Shown here: positions 33,743 to 41,955 of the stretch, in pieces | Layout of the letters: the number at the start of each line of letters is the position of its first letter | Position numbering within the stretch: the stretch's first letter is position 1 | DNA from: Cellulomonas hominis | GTDB taxonomy: Bacteria; Actinomycetota; Actinomycetes; Actinomycetales; Cellulomonadaceae | Assembly: GCF_014201095.1 (NCBI RefSeq) | Contig: NZ_JACHDN010000001.1 | Location: 930,001-994,000, forward strand | Direction of reading: 5' to 3' | Length of the DNA stretch: 64,000 nt | The notes under the pieces: model-generated | What the model saw: only the letters and a program-made list of their open reading frames with translations | Database searches by the model: none | Told to the model about the DNA's origin: nothing | Position numbers and translations under genes: made by a program

Positions 33743-35011
33743 TCAGCCGAGCAGCGCGTCCACGCGGGACGCGGCGTCCGCGAGCGCCTGCTCGACGGTC
33801 TTGCGCCCGGCGGCGGCGTCGGACAGCTCCTCGTTCACGGCGTCCTGCATCTCCTGCTGCGCGGCGATCACCGGCGGCAGGGCGACGGAGTCCAGCGCGT
33901 CGAGCACGGCCTGCCGGTTCGCCGGCGGGGTCTGCTCCAGGTACGGCGCGAGGGCGTCGGCGTCGTCGACGGGCGGCAGCTCCCACGAGGAGGCGACGCG
34001 GGTGTCGACGGCCGTGCTGGACGCGGTGAGGAACTGCGCGAACGCCTGCGCCTCGTCCGGCACCTTCGACGACGCGGCGACCGCGACGCCGTTGGTGAAC
34101 AGCGCCGACGCGGGCTGGGCGTCGCCCGGCTCGACGACGATGTCCCAGTCCAGCCCGTCGACCTCGGCGAGGCCGCCGAACATCCAGATGCCCGAGTGCC
34201 ACATCGCGAGCTTCCCGGCCTTGAACAGGTCGGTGTCGAAGTCGGGCGTGCCGGCGCCGTCGGCCTCGGTCGGCATGACCGCGCCCGGCTTGGAGACCAG
34301 CCACTGCGCGGCGCGGATGCCCTCGGGGCTGTTGAACGCCGTCGCGGAGCCGTCCTCGGTGAAGAACTCGCCCCCGGCCTGGGCGAGCGCCTTGTAGAAC
34401 TCGTGGAACGACACCGGCTGGTAGTCGCCCCAGACCCCGGCCGCCGTGTCGGTCAGCGCGGTCGCAGCGGCCTGCTCCTCGGCCCAGGTCCAGTCGGCCG
34501 TCGGGTACTCGACCCCGGCGGCGTCGAACAGGGCCTTGTTGTAGTAGAGGACGACGTTCGAGTACGACGACGGCAGGCCGTACTGGGTGCCGTCGTGCTG
34601 GAACGCCTCGAGCAGGTTGCCCTGGTACGGCGCGGTGTCGACGTCCTCGAGCGGGGCCAGGCTGCCGGCCTCGGCGTACGACACGAAGTTCTCGTAGTTG
34701 AGGTCGACGACGTCGGCGACGGTCTGCCCCGCGAACGCGGTCTGCAGCTTGGTGAAGTAGTCCGCGTACGGCAGCGTCTCCACCTGGACGTCGATGTCCG
34801 GGTTCTCCTCCTCGTAGGCCGCGACGATGGCGTCGAGGTCCTCCTCGTGCCCGTCGTTCGAGGTGAAGTTCATGTAGCGGACGACGGTCTTGCCGTCCTC
34901 GCCGCCGTCGCCGGAGGTCGCGGACCCCTGCGCGCACCCGGCCATCACCACCGCCCCGGCGAGGGCGAGCGGGACGAGCGCGACCTTGCGCCCGGAGATG
35001 CTGGAGGCCAT
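33743..35011 (-). CDS. Extracellular solute-binding lipoprotein, family 1 (alpha-glucoside-type importer)
   Basis: This 422-aa lipoprotein has a basic start, a hydrophobic core and lipobox VMAGC (Cys26), followed by an acidic Gly/Ser linker. The SBP-1 body includes DLDAIVAAYEEENPDIDVQV, NVVLYYNKALFDAAGVEYP and the hinge-side KLAMWHSGIWMFGGLAE. It delivers a sugar to the two adjacent permeases. The sequence differs clearly from the SBP at 234-1553, so the two systems are not recent duplicates. GAAGGAGAG precedes the ATG at 35011. No ATPase gene is in the operon; actinobacterial sugar importers often share an MsiK-type ATPase encoded elsewhere. Confidence 0.92.
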   Translation of the reverse strand: MASSISGRKVALVPLALAGAVVMAGCAQGSATSGDGGEDGKTVVRYMNFTSNDGHEEDLDAIVAAYEEENPDIDVQVETLPYADYFTKLQTAFAGQTVADVVDLNYENFVSYAEAGSLAPLEDVDTAPYQGNLLEAFQHDGTQYGLPSSYSNVVLYYNKALFDAAGVEYPTADWTWAEEQAAATALTDTAAGVWGDYQPVSFHEFYKALAQAGGEFFTEDGSATAFNSPEGIRAAQWLVSKPGAVMPTEADGAGTPDFDTDLFKAGKLAMWHSGIWMFGGLAEVDGLDWDIVVEPGDAQPASALFTNGVAVAASSKVPDEAQAFAQFLTASSTAVDTRVASSWELPPVDDADALAPYLEQTPPANRQAVLDALDSVALPPVIAAQQEMQDAVNEELSDAAAGRKTVEQALADAASRVDALLG

Positions 35012-35046
35012 GGGAGCCTCTCCTTCCATGTGGGGGTGGGGTGGTG

Positions 35047-35895
35047 CTACTTGAGGCCGGTGTGGGACATGCCGGCGATGATGTGGCGCTGGGCCACGAG
35101 GTAGACGAGCGCGATCGGCAGGATCGAGACGACCGACCCGGCCATGACGACGTCCCACTGGGTGGTGAACTGGCCCTGGAGGGTGGCCAGGCCGAGCGGC
35201 AGCGTCATGAGCTCGGGCGACCGGATGACCACCAGCGGCCAGAGGAACGAGTTCCACGAGCCCATGAACGCGAACACCGCGAGCGTCGCGAGGGCCGGCC
35301 GGACCAGCGGCATGATCACGGTCCCGAAGATCCGCAGGTGCCCGGCGCCGTCCAGCGTCGCGGCCTCGTCGAGCTCGCGCGGCACGCCCTCGACCGCCTG
35401 GCGGAGCAGGAAGATGCCGAACGCCGACGCGATGGTCGGGGCGAGCAGCGCGAAGTAGGTGTCGTTCAGCTGCAGCCGGGTCATCTGGATGAACAGCGGC
35501 ACGACCAGCACCTGCAGCGGGATCATCAGCGTCGCCAGGTACGCGGCGAAGACGACCGGCTTGGCCTTGAACTCCAGCCGGCCGAACGCGTAGGCCGCCA
35601 TCGACGCGGTGACCAGCTGCAGGACGGTGGACACGATCGCGACGAGGAACGAGTTCGCGATGATCCGCCAGATCGGCATCGAGTCCGCGAGCGTCCGGTA
35701 GGCGTCGAGCGTGGGGTCCTGGACGACCAACGACGGGCCGCCGGACAGCGAGCCGCTCGGGGTGATCGAGGTGACCACGGTCCACAGGAACGGGAACAGC
35801 ATGATCCCCGCACCGAGAGCGACCGCGAGGTAGAGGCCGGCGCGCCCCGCGACGTGCCGGGGGTCGCGGCGGCGGCGGGTCGGCGTGTCAGGCAT
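35047..35895 (-). CDS. Carbohydrate ABC transporter permease, MalG-type
   Basis: This 282-aa protein has six membrane helices and the MalG EAA loop ELDEAATLDGAGHLRIFGTV followed by IMPLVRP, which docks with the ATPase. The N-terminus is short and basic, as is usual for MalG rather than MalF. The ATG at 35895 overlaps the MalF-type gene by 8 bp, and the SBP start follows 35 bp after its stop. Together they form the translocation channel of the importer encoded at 33743-36880. Confidence 0.93.
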   Translation of the reverse strand: MPDTPTRRRRDPRHVAGRAGLYLAVALGAGIMLFPFLWTVVTSITPSGSLSGGPSLVVQDPTLDAYRTLADSMPIWRIIANSFLVAIVSTVLQLVTASMAAYAFGRLEFKAKPVVFAAYLATLMIPLQVLVVPLFIQMTRLQLNDTYFALLAPTIASAFGIFLLRQAVEGVPRELDEAATLDGAGHLRIFGTVIMPLVRPALATLAVFAFMGSWNSFLWPLVVIRSPELMTLPLGLATLQGQFTTQWDVVMAGSVVSILPIALVYLVAQRHIIAGMSHTGLK

Positions 35896-36880
35896 GGGTC
35901 ACCCACTTCCGCTGGCCGCGCATCTGCACGGCGGTGACGAGCAGGATCAGGGCGAAGAGGATCCAGGACAGCGCGGAGGCCTCCCCGGCCCGGCCGTACC
36001 GGAACGTCAGGTCGTAGATCTGCCCGACGACCACCTGGCTCGCGCCGGACGGCCCGCCGCCGGTCATGACGAACACCTGGTCGAACACCTGGAACCCGTT
36101 GATCAGCGAGATCACGACGACGAAGAACGTGGACGGCGACAGCAGCGGGAACGTGATCCGCCAGAACCGCTGCCAGGCACTCGCGCCGTCGACCCGGGCG
36201 GCCTCCAGCACGTCGCCGGGGATCGACTGCAGCCCCGCGAGCAGGATGACCATGACGAAGCCGAGGTCCTTCCACGCCGAGGCGAGGACCACCGACGGCA
36301 TCGCCCACTGCGGGTCGGTCCACCAGCCCGGCGGGGTGAGCTCGGTGCCGAACACCCCGTTGACCGCGTCGAGCACGGGGGCGATCAGCTGGTTCACCAG
36401 GCCGTTCGACGGGTTGAGCAGCCACTGCCACACCAGGGCCACGACGACCCAGGAGGTGACGACCGGCAGGAAGTACGCCGCCCGGAAGAACGCCCGGCCG
36501 CGCATCGCGCGGTTGAGCAGCACCGCGAGCCCGAGCCCGCCGGCGTACACCAGCGGCAGGTACCCGGCGATGTACCCGAGCGTGTGGGCCAGCACCCGCC
36601 AGGTCGTCGCGGAGGTCAGCAGGTCGGTGTAGTTGCCGAGCCCGACCCACTCCATCGGGGAGATGAGGTTCCAGGAGTGCAGGCTGACCCACAGCGACGA
36701 CACCATCGGCGCCAGGGTGAACACCGCGAGCGGCACGGCGCTCGGCAGCAGGAAGAACAGCACCCACGCGCGGTTGCGCCACCGGCGGGTGCGGGCGGAC
36801 CGGCCGTCGGAGGCGCGGACGGGCCGGGTCGCGGCGGGGGCCGTGGCGGGGCCGGCGGCGGGCCCGGCGGTCGTGGTCAC
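35888..36880 (-). CDS. Carbohydrate ABC transporter permease, MalF-type
   Basis: This 330-aa protein has an Ala/Thr/Pro-rich cytoplasmic N-terminus of about 45 residues and then six membrane helices. The extracytoplasmic loop contains SLHSWNLISPMEWVGLGNYT and the EAA motif is DVLEAARVDGASAWQRFWRI. The GTG at 36880 overlaps the ROK gene's TGA (GTGA), with AGGAG about eight bases upstream inside that gene. It pairs with the MalG-type permease downstream. Confidence 0.92.
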   Translation of the reverse strand: MTTTAGPAAGPATAPAATRPVRASDGRSARTRRWRNRAWVLFFLLPSAVPLAVFTLAPMVSSLWVSLHSWNLISPMEWVGLGNYTDLLTSATTWRVLAHTLGYIAGYLPLVYAGGLGLAVLLNRAMRGRAFFRAAYFLPVVTSWVVVALVWQWLLNPSNGLVNQLIAPVLDAVNGVFGTELTPPGWWTDPQWAMPSVVLASAWKDLGFVMVILLAGLQSIPGDVLEAARVDGASAWQRFWRITFPLLSPSTFFVVVISLINGFQVFDQVFVMTGGGPSGASQVVVGQIYDLTFRYGRAGEASALSWILFALILLVTAVQMRGQRKWVTHA

Positions 36881-38070
36881 GAGGACGTCTCCTGCAGCCG
36901 CGCCAGCACCAGCCGGCCCTGGTCGCCCGAGGCGCCGTTGACGTCGAACGGCGTGGACAGGACGAGGGTCGCGGCGCCGAGCGCCCACTTGTCCTCGGCC
37001 CACGGCTCGACGACGAACGGCAGCGACCGGCGCGACGGCAGCAGGTGCGCGCGGAACACCGGCTCGAACCCGCGCTCCCAGTGCGGCCACGCCCCGATGC
37101 CCTCGCCGAGCAGCACGACGACCTCGGGGTCCAGCACGTGCACCACGCCGGCGAGGGTCCGGGCCAGCAGCGCGCCGGCCTCCCGGTAGATCTCCTGCGC
37201 GGTGGCGTCCCCGGCGTCGGCGGCGGCGGCCAGCGCGGCGACGGCGTCGTCCGGGCCGATCACCCCGCGCTCGACGGCCCGGGTCCGGAGCGCGGCGTCG
37301 CCGATGACGGCCTCCAGGCAGGCGCGGTTCCCGCACTCGCAGACCGGCCCGTCCTCGGCGACCGGGACGTGCCCGATCTCCCCCGCGCCCCCGGCGGCCC
37401 CGCGGCAGATGGAGCCGTCGACCACGAGCCCGCAGCCGATGCCGCGCCCGATCGTCAGCACGAGGAACGTCCGGTGCCCGCGGCCGGTGCCGTACAGCCG
37501 CTCGGCGACGGCGAGCGTGTTCACGTCGTTCTCGACCAGCACCGGGACGCCGAGCGCGCGCCGCAGCGCGGCGCCCACGGGGACGGCCGTCCAGCCGAGC
37601 GTCGGGGCGGTCACGACGCCGGAGTCCTGCGCGTCCACCGAGCCGGGCAGCCCGATCCCGACGCCGAGCACCGGGCCGTCCTCGGCGGCGACGACCTCGC
37701 GCAGCACGTGGCCGAGGGCGTCCAGCGCGTCGGGGCGGGCCGGGTCGAACGGGTACGTCGCCTGCCCGCGGACCTCGCCGTCGAACCCGACGGACACGAC
37801 GGCGACGTGGTCGTTCGTGACCTTCGCGCCGATCGCGCGGGCCTGCACGCCGCTCAGGCCGAGCAGCCGCGCGGGGCGCCCGCCCTGGCTCGGGGCCGTG
37901 TCGAGCTCGACGACCAGGCCGCGCTCGACGAGCTCCCGGGTGACCTGGGTGATGGTCGCCGCGCTCACGCCGAGCAGCCGGGCGATCTCGGCCCGGCCGA
38001 GCGGGCCCCGCGTGCCCAGCAGGGCGAGCGCTGCCGCCGGGACCTGTTCACCCCGCGCCGTCACGGACAC
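36877..38070 (-). CDS. ROK-family transcriptional repressor (NagC/XylR type)
   Basis: This 397-aa protein has an N-terminal winged helix (GRAEIARLLGVSAATITQVT, RELVERGLVVELD) and a C-terminal sugar-kinase-like ROK domain. The latter has the phosphate loop GAKVTNDHVAVVSVGFDGEV, VLVENDVNTLAVAERLYGTG and the zinc motif CECGNRACLE. In repressor-type ROK proteins the domain senses a sugar or sugar phosphate. It heads the transporter/GH15/GH31 operon and overlaps its first gene, so it probably controls that operon and itself. The GTG at 38070 has AAGGAG seven bases upstream. A CTTT-N6-AAAG dyad lies 26-39 bp upstream. Confidence 0.92.
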   Translation of the reverse strand: MSVTARGEQVPAAALALLGTRGPLGRAEIARLLGVSAATITQVTRELVERGLVVELDTAPSQGGRPARLLGLSGVQARAIGAKVTNDHVAVVSVGFDGEVRGQATYPFDPARPDALDALGHVLREVVAAEDGPVLGVGIGLPGSVDAQDSGVVTAPTLGWTAVPVGAALRRALGVPVLVENDVNTLAVAERLYGTGRGHRTFLVLTIGRGIGCGLVVDGSICRGAAGGAGEIGHVPVAEDGPVCECGNRACLEAVIGDAALRTRAVERGVIGPDDAVAALAAAADAGDATAQEIYREAGALLARTLAGVVHVLDPEVVVLLGEGIGAWPHWERGFEPVFRAHLLPSRRSLPFVVEPWAEDKWALGAATLVLSTPFDVNGASGDQGRLVLARLQETSS

Positions 38071-38095
38071 CTCGAACTCCTTCGTTCATGACTAC

Positions 38096-38109
38096 CTTTA
38101 GTCCCAAAG
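38096..38109. promoter_or_regulatory. CTTT-N6-AAAG dyad, candidate ROK operator
   Basis: The imperfect palindrome CTTTAGTCCCAAAG lies in the AT-rich stretch just upstream of the ROK gene. Ten of its 14 positions are symmetric. Repressor-type ROK proteins bind A/T-flanked dyads of this kind close to their own promoters. The position fits autoregulation of the sugar operon. Confidence 0.5.
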
Positions 38110-38168
38110 TAAGGGGTGCCGCGTCGCCCGTCAACCCGCCCCCCGGACCAGCCGCCGGGCGGGGGTTG

Positions 38169-38239
38169 CCGAGGTCGTCGGTTCCGCCCGAGGTCGTCGG
38201 TTGCGCACCCCCCGCCGGAGGCGCAACCGACGACCTCGG
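38169..38239. repeat. Three-part repeat able to form two mutually exclusive hairpins
   Basis: CCGAGGTCGTCGGTTGCGC at 38188-38206 pairs perfectly over 19 bp with 38221-38239. A second direct copy of its core, GCCGAGGTCGTCGGTT (38168-38184 region), can pair with the same right arm instead. The two stems cannot coexist. It lies between the divergent ROK and ArsR-like genes, about 90 bp upstream of the latter. Confidence 0.6.
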
Positions 38240-38269
38240 CAGCAGATGCGCGTGAGCGCGGCGAGGTCC

Positions 38270-38322
38270 GCAAGAGATGTTTCGCAAGATCTCTTGCGCA
38301 AGGGATGTTGCGCATCTATCGT
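38270..38322 (+). promoter_or_regulatory. Operator dyad and leaderless promoter of the ArsR-like gene
   Basis: GCAAGAGAT at 38270-38278 is the exact complement of ATCTCTTGC at 38289-38297 (10-bp spacer). TTGCGC at 38294-38299 is followed after 17 bp by TATCGT at 38317-38322, a good -35/-10 pair. TATCGT ends six bases before the ATG at 38329, so the mRNA should be leaderless. The dyad overlaps the -35, the expected place for autorepression. Confidence 0.62.
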
Positions 38323-38328
38323 GAAGCC

Positions 38329-38970
38329 ATGACCACGGACGACACCCCGACGCAGGCCCACCCGGACCAGCTCCGGATCACCGACCCCGAGCGCATGCGC
38401 GCCCTCGCGCACCCGGTGCGGATGGACCTGCTCGCCTACCTCGACGACGTCGGCGAGGCGACGGCCACCGAGTGCGCCGCGCACCTGCGGCAGACCGTGG
38501 CGAACTGCTCGTTCCACCTGCGGACGCTGGCGAAGGCCGGGTTCGTCGAGCCCGCCGAGCCGCGCGGCCGCGAGCGCCCCTGGCGCGCCGTGTCCCGGGC
38601 CCGCTCGTTCACCGCCGACCCGCTCGACCCGGCGTCCCGGCGCGCGGTGCTCGAGCTCGGCGAGATCGCCGCCCGACGCGAGGTCGAGCGGTACATCGAC
38701 CACCTGCGGCGCACCGACGCGAGCGACGCGATCGACCCCGAGATGGTCCCGCTGACCCAGACCTCGACGCACGGCTTCTGGGCCACCCCCGAGGAGGCGA
38801 CGGAGGTCATCGCGGTCCTCAACTCGATCAGCGACCGGTTCGACGGCCGCGCCGAGGACCCGGCACGCCGACCCCCCGGGGCCCGGCTGATGCGCCTGTT
38901 CACCGCGATCAACCCCGACCTCGACCACGAGCCCACCCCCGCCGCACCGACGCAGCAGCAGGAGGACTGA
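38329..38970 (+). CDS. ArsR-type (HTH_20) winged-helix transcriptional regulator
   Basis: This 213-aa regulator opens with RITDPERMRALAHPVRMDLL and the helix-turn-helix ATECAAHLRQTVANCSFHLR followed by TLAKAGFVEPAEPRGRERPW, the HTH_20 subgroup. The C-terminal half is helical (AVLELGEIAARREVERYIDH and EATEVIAVLNSISDRFDG) and probably dimerises. It has no metal-ligand Cys cluster. In many actinobacteria this regulator type precedes an MFS exporter gene; here that gene is absent and only a small ORF follows after 2 bp. The ATG at 38329 is fixed by the leaderless promoter. Target unknown beyond probable autoregulation. Confidence 0.83.
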   Translation: MTTDDTPTQAHPDQLRITDPERMRALAHPVRMDLLAYLDDVGEATATECAAHLRQTVANCSFHLRTLAKAGFVEPAEPRGRERPWRAVSRARSFTADPLDPASRRAVLELGEIAARREVERYIDHLRRTDASDAIDPEMVPLTQTSTHGFWATPEEATEVIAVLNSISDRFDGRAEDPARRPPGARLMRLFTAINPDLDHEPTPAAPTQQQED

Positions 38971-38972
38971 CC

Positions 38973-39197
38973 ATGACCACCGTGACGTTCGACGTCTCCT
39001 ACGGCACCCGTCCCGTCCCGTTCCGGCTCCCGTACCTCTCGGTGCGCCGCCACCGGGCCGCGACCGCCGCACCGGCCCGCACCCGCCGCGCGCCTCAGCC
39101 GGCCCCGGCCACCGCCCGCACCGTCGACCGGGCGCTCGCCACGCGCGAGGCCGACGTGGACCGCGGCCTGGCCCTGCGCGCCGGCGCGGGGCTGTGA
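38973..39197 (+). CDS. Small basic hypothetical protein downstream of the ArsR-like gene
   Basis: This 74-aa product starts MTTVTFDVSYGTRPVPFRLP and ends ALATREADVDRGLALRAGAG. It is Ala/Arg-rich, with no membrane segment. Support for it as a gene is positional: GGAGGAC six to ten bases before the ATG, a 2-bp gap after the regulator and the same direction. I do not recognise a family. It could be a remnant left where an exporter gene was lost. Confidence 0.5.
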   Translation: MTTVTFDVSYGTRPVPFRLPYLSVRRHRAATAAPARTRRAPQPAPATARTVDRALATREADVDRGLALRAGAGL

Positions 39198-39201
39198 GCG
39201 T

Positions 39202-40413
39202 TCAGCCGACGACGTCCTCCCACGGGCCCGGACGCCCGAGCAGGTAGCCCTGCCCGTACCGGACGCCCAGCGCGAGCAGCGCGTCCCGCTCCGCCGCGGT
39301 CTCCACGCCCTCGGCCACCAGGCCCGAGCCGAGCACCGCCGCGACGTCGGCCACGGCCCGGACCAGCGCCCGCCGCACCGGGTCGGCGTCGATCCCCCGC
39401 ACCAGGGCGAGGTCGAGCTTGATCGTCGTGGGCCGCAGCTGCAGGACGTGCCGCAGGCTGGAGAACCCGGCCCCGGCGTCGTCGACGGCGACCTGCAGCC
39501 CGCCCGCCTTCAGCCGCTCGGTCACCGCCACGAGCGCGTCGTAGTCGTGCACCGGCGTGTGCTCGGTGACCTCGACGCCGATCGCGGACCCGAACGGCAG
39601 CAGCAGCTCCGCGGTCCGCGGGTCCAGCAGGGCCTCCGCGGAGAGGTTGACCGAGAGCCGCAGCCCGTCCGGCAGCGCGGGCACCCGGGTCAGCGCGCGC
39701 CGGGCGGCCAGCAGCTCCAGCTCGACGCCGACCCCGCCGGCCCCCGCCGCGGCGAACGCGTGCCCCGGCGTCGGGAACCGCGCGGGCTCGAACCGGGACA
39801 GCGCCTCGACCGCCACGACCTCCCCGGTGCCGAGCCGCACGACCGGCTGGAACACCGTCCGCAGGTCCCCGGTCGCCAGCACCTCCCTCACCCACCGCAC
39901 CCGCTCGGACACCGCCGGCCGGTGCGGCAGCCCGCAGACGCCCATCCGGTCCTCGACCAGCGCGGCCGCGAGGCCGACGACCCGGGCGGCGTCCTCGTCC
40001 AGCAGCGGGTTCGCGCCGCGGCCGACGCAGCACAGCATCCCGACGGGCCGGCCGTCCGCGCCGCGCAGCGGGGCGCCGACGTACGAGCCGATACCGAGCT
40101 CGGCCGTCACCGGGAGCTCGCGGGCCACCGGGTGCCGGCGCGCGTCCGGCAGCACCGCGGGGAGCAGCCCGGCCAGCACCCGGACGCAGTACGTCTCGTC
40201 GAGGTCCCGGGCGTCGCCCACCGCCATCTGCATCGGGCCGGTCTCGGCGCTCGTCGCGAGCACCACCTCGGCCGACGTCGTCAGGCCCGACAGGAACGCG
40301 ATGTCCATCCCGAGGTGCTCGCGCACCCGGTCGAGGATCCGCTGCACGTCCCGCACGTCCCCGACGGGCAGCGCGTCCAGCACGGACGGCGGACGGTCCT
40401 CGGCGACACTCAC
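39202..40413 (-). CDS. GAF-EAL protein, putative cyclic-di-GMP phosphodiesterase
   Basis: This 403-aa protein has a GAF sensor (residues ~20-160, with LDETYCVRVLAGLLPAVLPD and GIGSYVGAPLRGADGRPVGM) followed by an EAL domain. Key EAL residues are present: VVAVEALSRF (the EAL signature, ~198), SVNLSAEALL, GVEVTEHTPV, VAVDDAGAGFSSL (loop 6, usually DDFG), TTIKLDLALV and LVAEGVET. The metal-binding Glu, Asn and paired Asp residues are kept, so it is probably an active phosphodiesterase despite Phe to Ala in loop 6. The GTG at 40413 has a GGGGGG tract upstream. It is the only c-di-GMP gene in the window. Confidence 0.9.
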   Translation of the reverse strand: MSVAEDRPPSVLDALPVGDVRDVQRILDRVREHLGMDIAFLSGLTTSAEVVLATSAETGPMQMAVGDARDLDETYCVRVLAGLLPAVLPDARRHPVARELPVTAELGIGSYVGAPLRGADGRPVGMLCCVGRGANPLLDEDAARVVGLAAALVEDRMGVCGLPHRPAVSERVRWVREVLATGDLRTVFQPVVRLGTGEVVAVEALSRFEPARFPTPGHAFAAAGAGGVGVELELLAARRALTRVPALPDGLRLSVNLSAEALLDPRTAELLLPFGSAIGVEVTEHTPVHDYDALVAVTERLKAGGLQVAVDDAGAGFSSLRHVLQLRPTTIKLDLALVRGIDADPVRRALVRAVADVAAVLGSGLVAEGVETAAERDALLALGVRYGQGYLLGRPGPWEDVVG

Positions 40414-40550
40414 GCGGCCCCCCGGCGCAGGCGATGACGACCCGGCCAGCCTAGTGACGGGAGCCCGGACCACCACCCGGCGCGGCCCGGGTCCCACCCG
40501 GACGGGCGACCACCTGCCGAGGGGCGCGACGCGTGCGAGGATCGGGCGTC

Positions 40551-41024
40551 ATGGAGCCCTCGACCGTCCCCGAGACCGCCGCCGCGACCGCGGTGCCCAC
40601 GCAGACGCCCGCGCCGCAGGACCGGCTGTGGGTCGAGCGCACCGGCACCCGCACCTACACCGGGCGCAACACCCGCGGCGCCGAGGTCAGCATCGGCCCC
40701 GTCGAGGCCGGCGCGGTGTTCACCCCGGGCGAGCTGCTGAAGATCGCCCTCGCCGGCTGCTCCGGCATGAGCGCCGACCACGCCCTCAGCCACCGGCTCG
40801 GCGACGACGTCGCGGTGACCGTCGAGGTCGAGGGCGCCAACCTCCGCGAGGAGGACCGCTACCCGCACCTGCAGGAGCGGATGATCGTCGACCTCACCGG
40901 CCTGGACGAGGCCACGCGCGAGCGGCTGCTGCGCGTCGTGCACCGGGCCGTCGACGAGCACTGCACCGTCGGTCGCACCGTCAAGGCCGGGGCGACCGTG
41001 GACCTCGAGGTGGTCGGCGGGTGA
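40551..41024 (+). CDS. OsmC/Ohr-family peroxiredoxin-like protein
   Basis: This 157-aa OsmC-fold protein has the two redox Cys: Cys70 in IALAGCSGMSADHALS and Cys138 in VDEHCTVGRTVKAG. OsmC proteins reduce organic hydroperoxides through this Cys pair. The first ~25 residues are Ala/Thr/Pro-rich and not part of the fold. A GAGGAT -10-like hexamer lies eight bases before the ATG. It overlaps the next gene by 4 bp (GTGA), forming a two-gene operon. It is divergent from the GAF-EAL gene. Confidence 0.87.
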   Translation: MEPSTVPETAAATAVPTQTPAPQDRLWVERTGTRTYTGRNTRGAEVSIGPVEAGAVFTPGELLKIALAGCSGMSADHALSHRLGDDVAVTVEVEGANLREEDRYPHLQERMIVDLTGLDEATRERLLRVVHRAVDEHCTVGRTVKAGATVDLEVVGG

Positions 41025-41755
41025 CCCGCCGGACCCCGCTGGTCGACGCGGCCCTGGACCGGGCCGTCACGATCCCGTCGGCCTCGATCCACGCGCACGT
41101 CGACCAGATCCGCCGCAAGCACCCGCACGCGGGACCGCAGGAGGTCGTCGAGCTCCTCGAGCGCGAGTACCTGCTGGTCGTCCAGAGCACGGGCGGCGCG
41201 GTCGGCGCCGCTGCCGCGGCCCCCGCGGTCGGCACCGGGGTCGCGCTCGCGCTGACCATCGGGGACGTCGCGACGTTCTTCGGGGCGTCCGCGGCGTTCT
41301 CCCTCGCGGTGGCCAGCGTGCACGGCATCGACGTCCAGGACGCCGACCGGCGCCGGGCGCTGCTGCTCGCGACGATCCTGGGCGAGTCCGGGGCGAAGGC
41401 GGTCGCCGACACGGGCGGTCTGCGCAGCGTGAACGTCGCGCGCGCCCTGCTGACCCGCATGCCCACCGGCACGATCCGCCGCGTGAACGCCCGGCTCACG
41501 CGGCAGCTGTTCCGGCGGCAGCTCGCCCGGCAGAGCGGGCTCGCGCTCGGGCGGATGGTGCCGTTCGGCATCGGCGCGGTCATCGGCGTCACCGGCGCCC
41601 GCGCGCTCGGGCACACCGTCATCCAGGGCGCCCGCAAGGCCTTCGGCCCGGCCCCCGCGGCGTTCGGCGAGCGCGTGCTCGTGGTCGAGACGGGCGCGGA
41701 GCCCCGCCTCCTCCCGGAGGGCACCCCCGCCCCGCCCCGCCGCCACGGGCGCTGA
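41021..41755 (+). CDS. EcsC-like hypothetical membrane-associated protein
   Basis: This 244-aa protein has an N-terminal helical region with DQIRRKHPHAGPQEVVELLE and a hydrophobic Gly/Ala segment (AVGAAAAAPAVGTGVALALT). DVQDADRRRALLLATILGES and a second hydrophobic stretch near 190 (MVPFGIGAVIGVTGARALGH) follow. The pattern resembles EcsC-type proteins of unknown function, but this is tentative. The GTG at 41021 overlaps the OsmC stop, so it is translationally coupled to a peroxide-defence gene; a stress role is inference. It ends at a C-rich tandem-repeat region. Confidence 0.6.
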   Translation: MTRRTPLVDAALDRAVTIPSASIHAHVDQIRRKHPHAGPQEVVELLEREYLLVVQSTGGAVGAAAAAPAVGTGVALALTIGDVATFFGASAAFSLAVASVHGIDVQDADRRRALLLATILGESGAKAVADTGGLRSVNVARALLTRMPTGTIRRVNARLTRQLFRRQLARQSGLALGRMVPFGIGAVIGVTGARALGHTVIQGARKAFGPAPAAFGERVLVVETGAEPRLLPEGTPAPPRRHGR

Positions 41756-41820
41756 CGCGACCGCCCCGCAGCCCAGCCGCGCCCGCGGCCGGGGCCACCC
41801 GCGCCGGCCGCGCCGCGCCC

Positions 41821-41880
41821 GCCCCGGCCGCACCCGCCCCAGCCGCGCCCGCCCCAGCCGCGCCCGCCCCAGCCGCGCCC
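41821..41880. repeat. Four tandem copies of a 15-bp repeat
   Basis: The unit GCCCCAGCCGCGCCC occurs exactly three times at 41836-41880, preceded by one copy with two changes at 41821-41835. It sits between the EcsC-like and aldo/keto reductase genes and runs directly into the dispersed palindrome at 41879. Its 15-bp period would add whole codons, but no gene reads through it. Such arrays are often variable in copy number. Confidence 0.85.
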
Positions 41881-41938
41881 GAGATCGCAGCAGATGCTGG
41901 CATCACGACGCCGGAACCGACATCCTCTGCACTCTCGG
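41879..41938. repeat. Dispersed intergenic palindrome, copy A
   Basis: The outer arms CCGAGATCGCAGCAGATG (41879-41896) and CATCCTCTGCACTCTCGG (41921-41938) are complementary at 14 of 18 positions. The inner part includes CTGGCATC and GCCGGAACC. The same order of blocks recurs in copy D at 61115-61178. It lies between convergent genes and could terminate both. Confidence 0.75.
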
Positions 41939-41955
41939 TGAACGAAGAACGAGCA

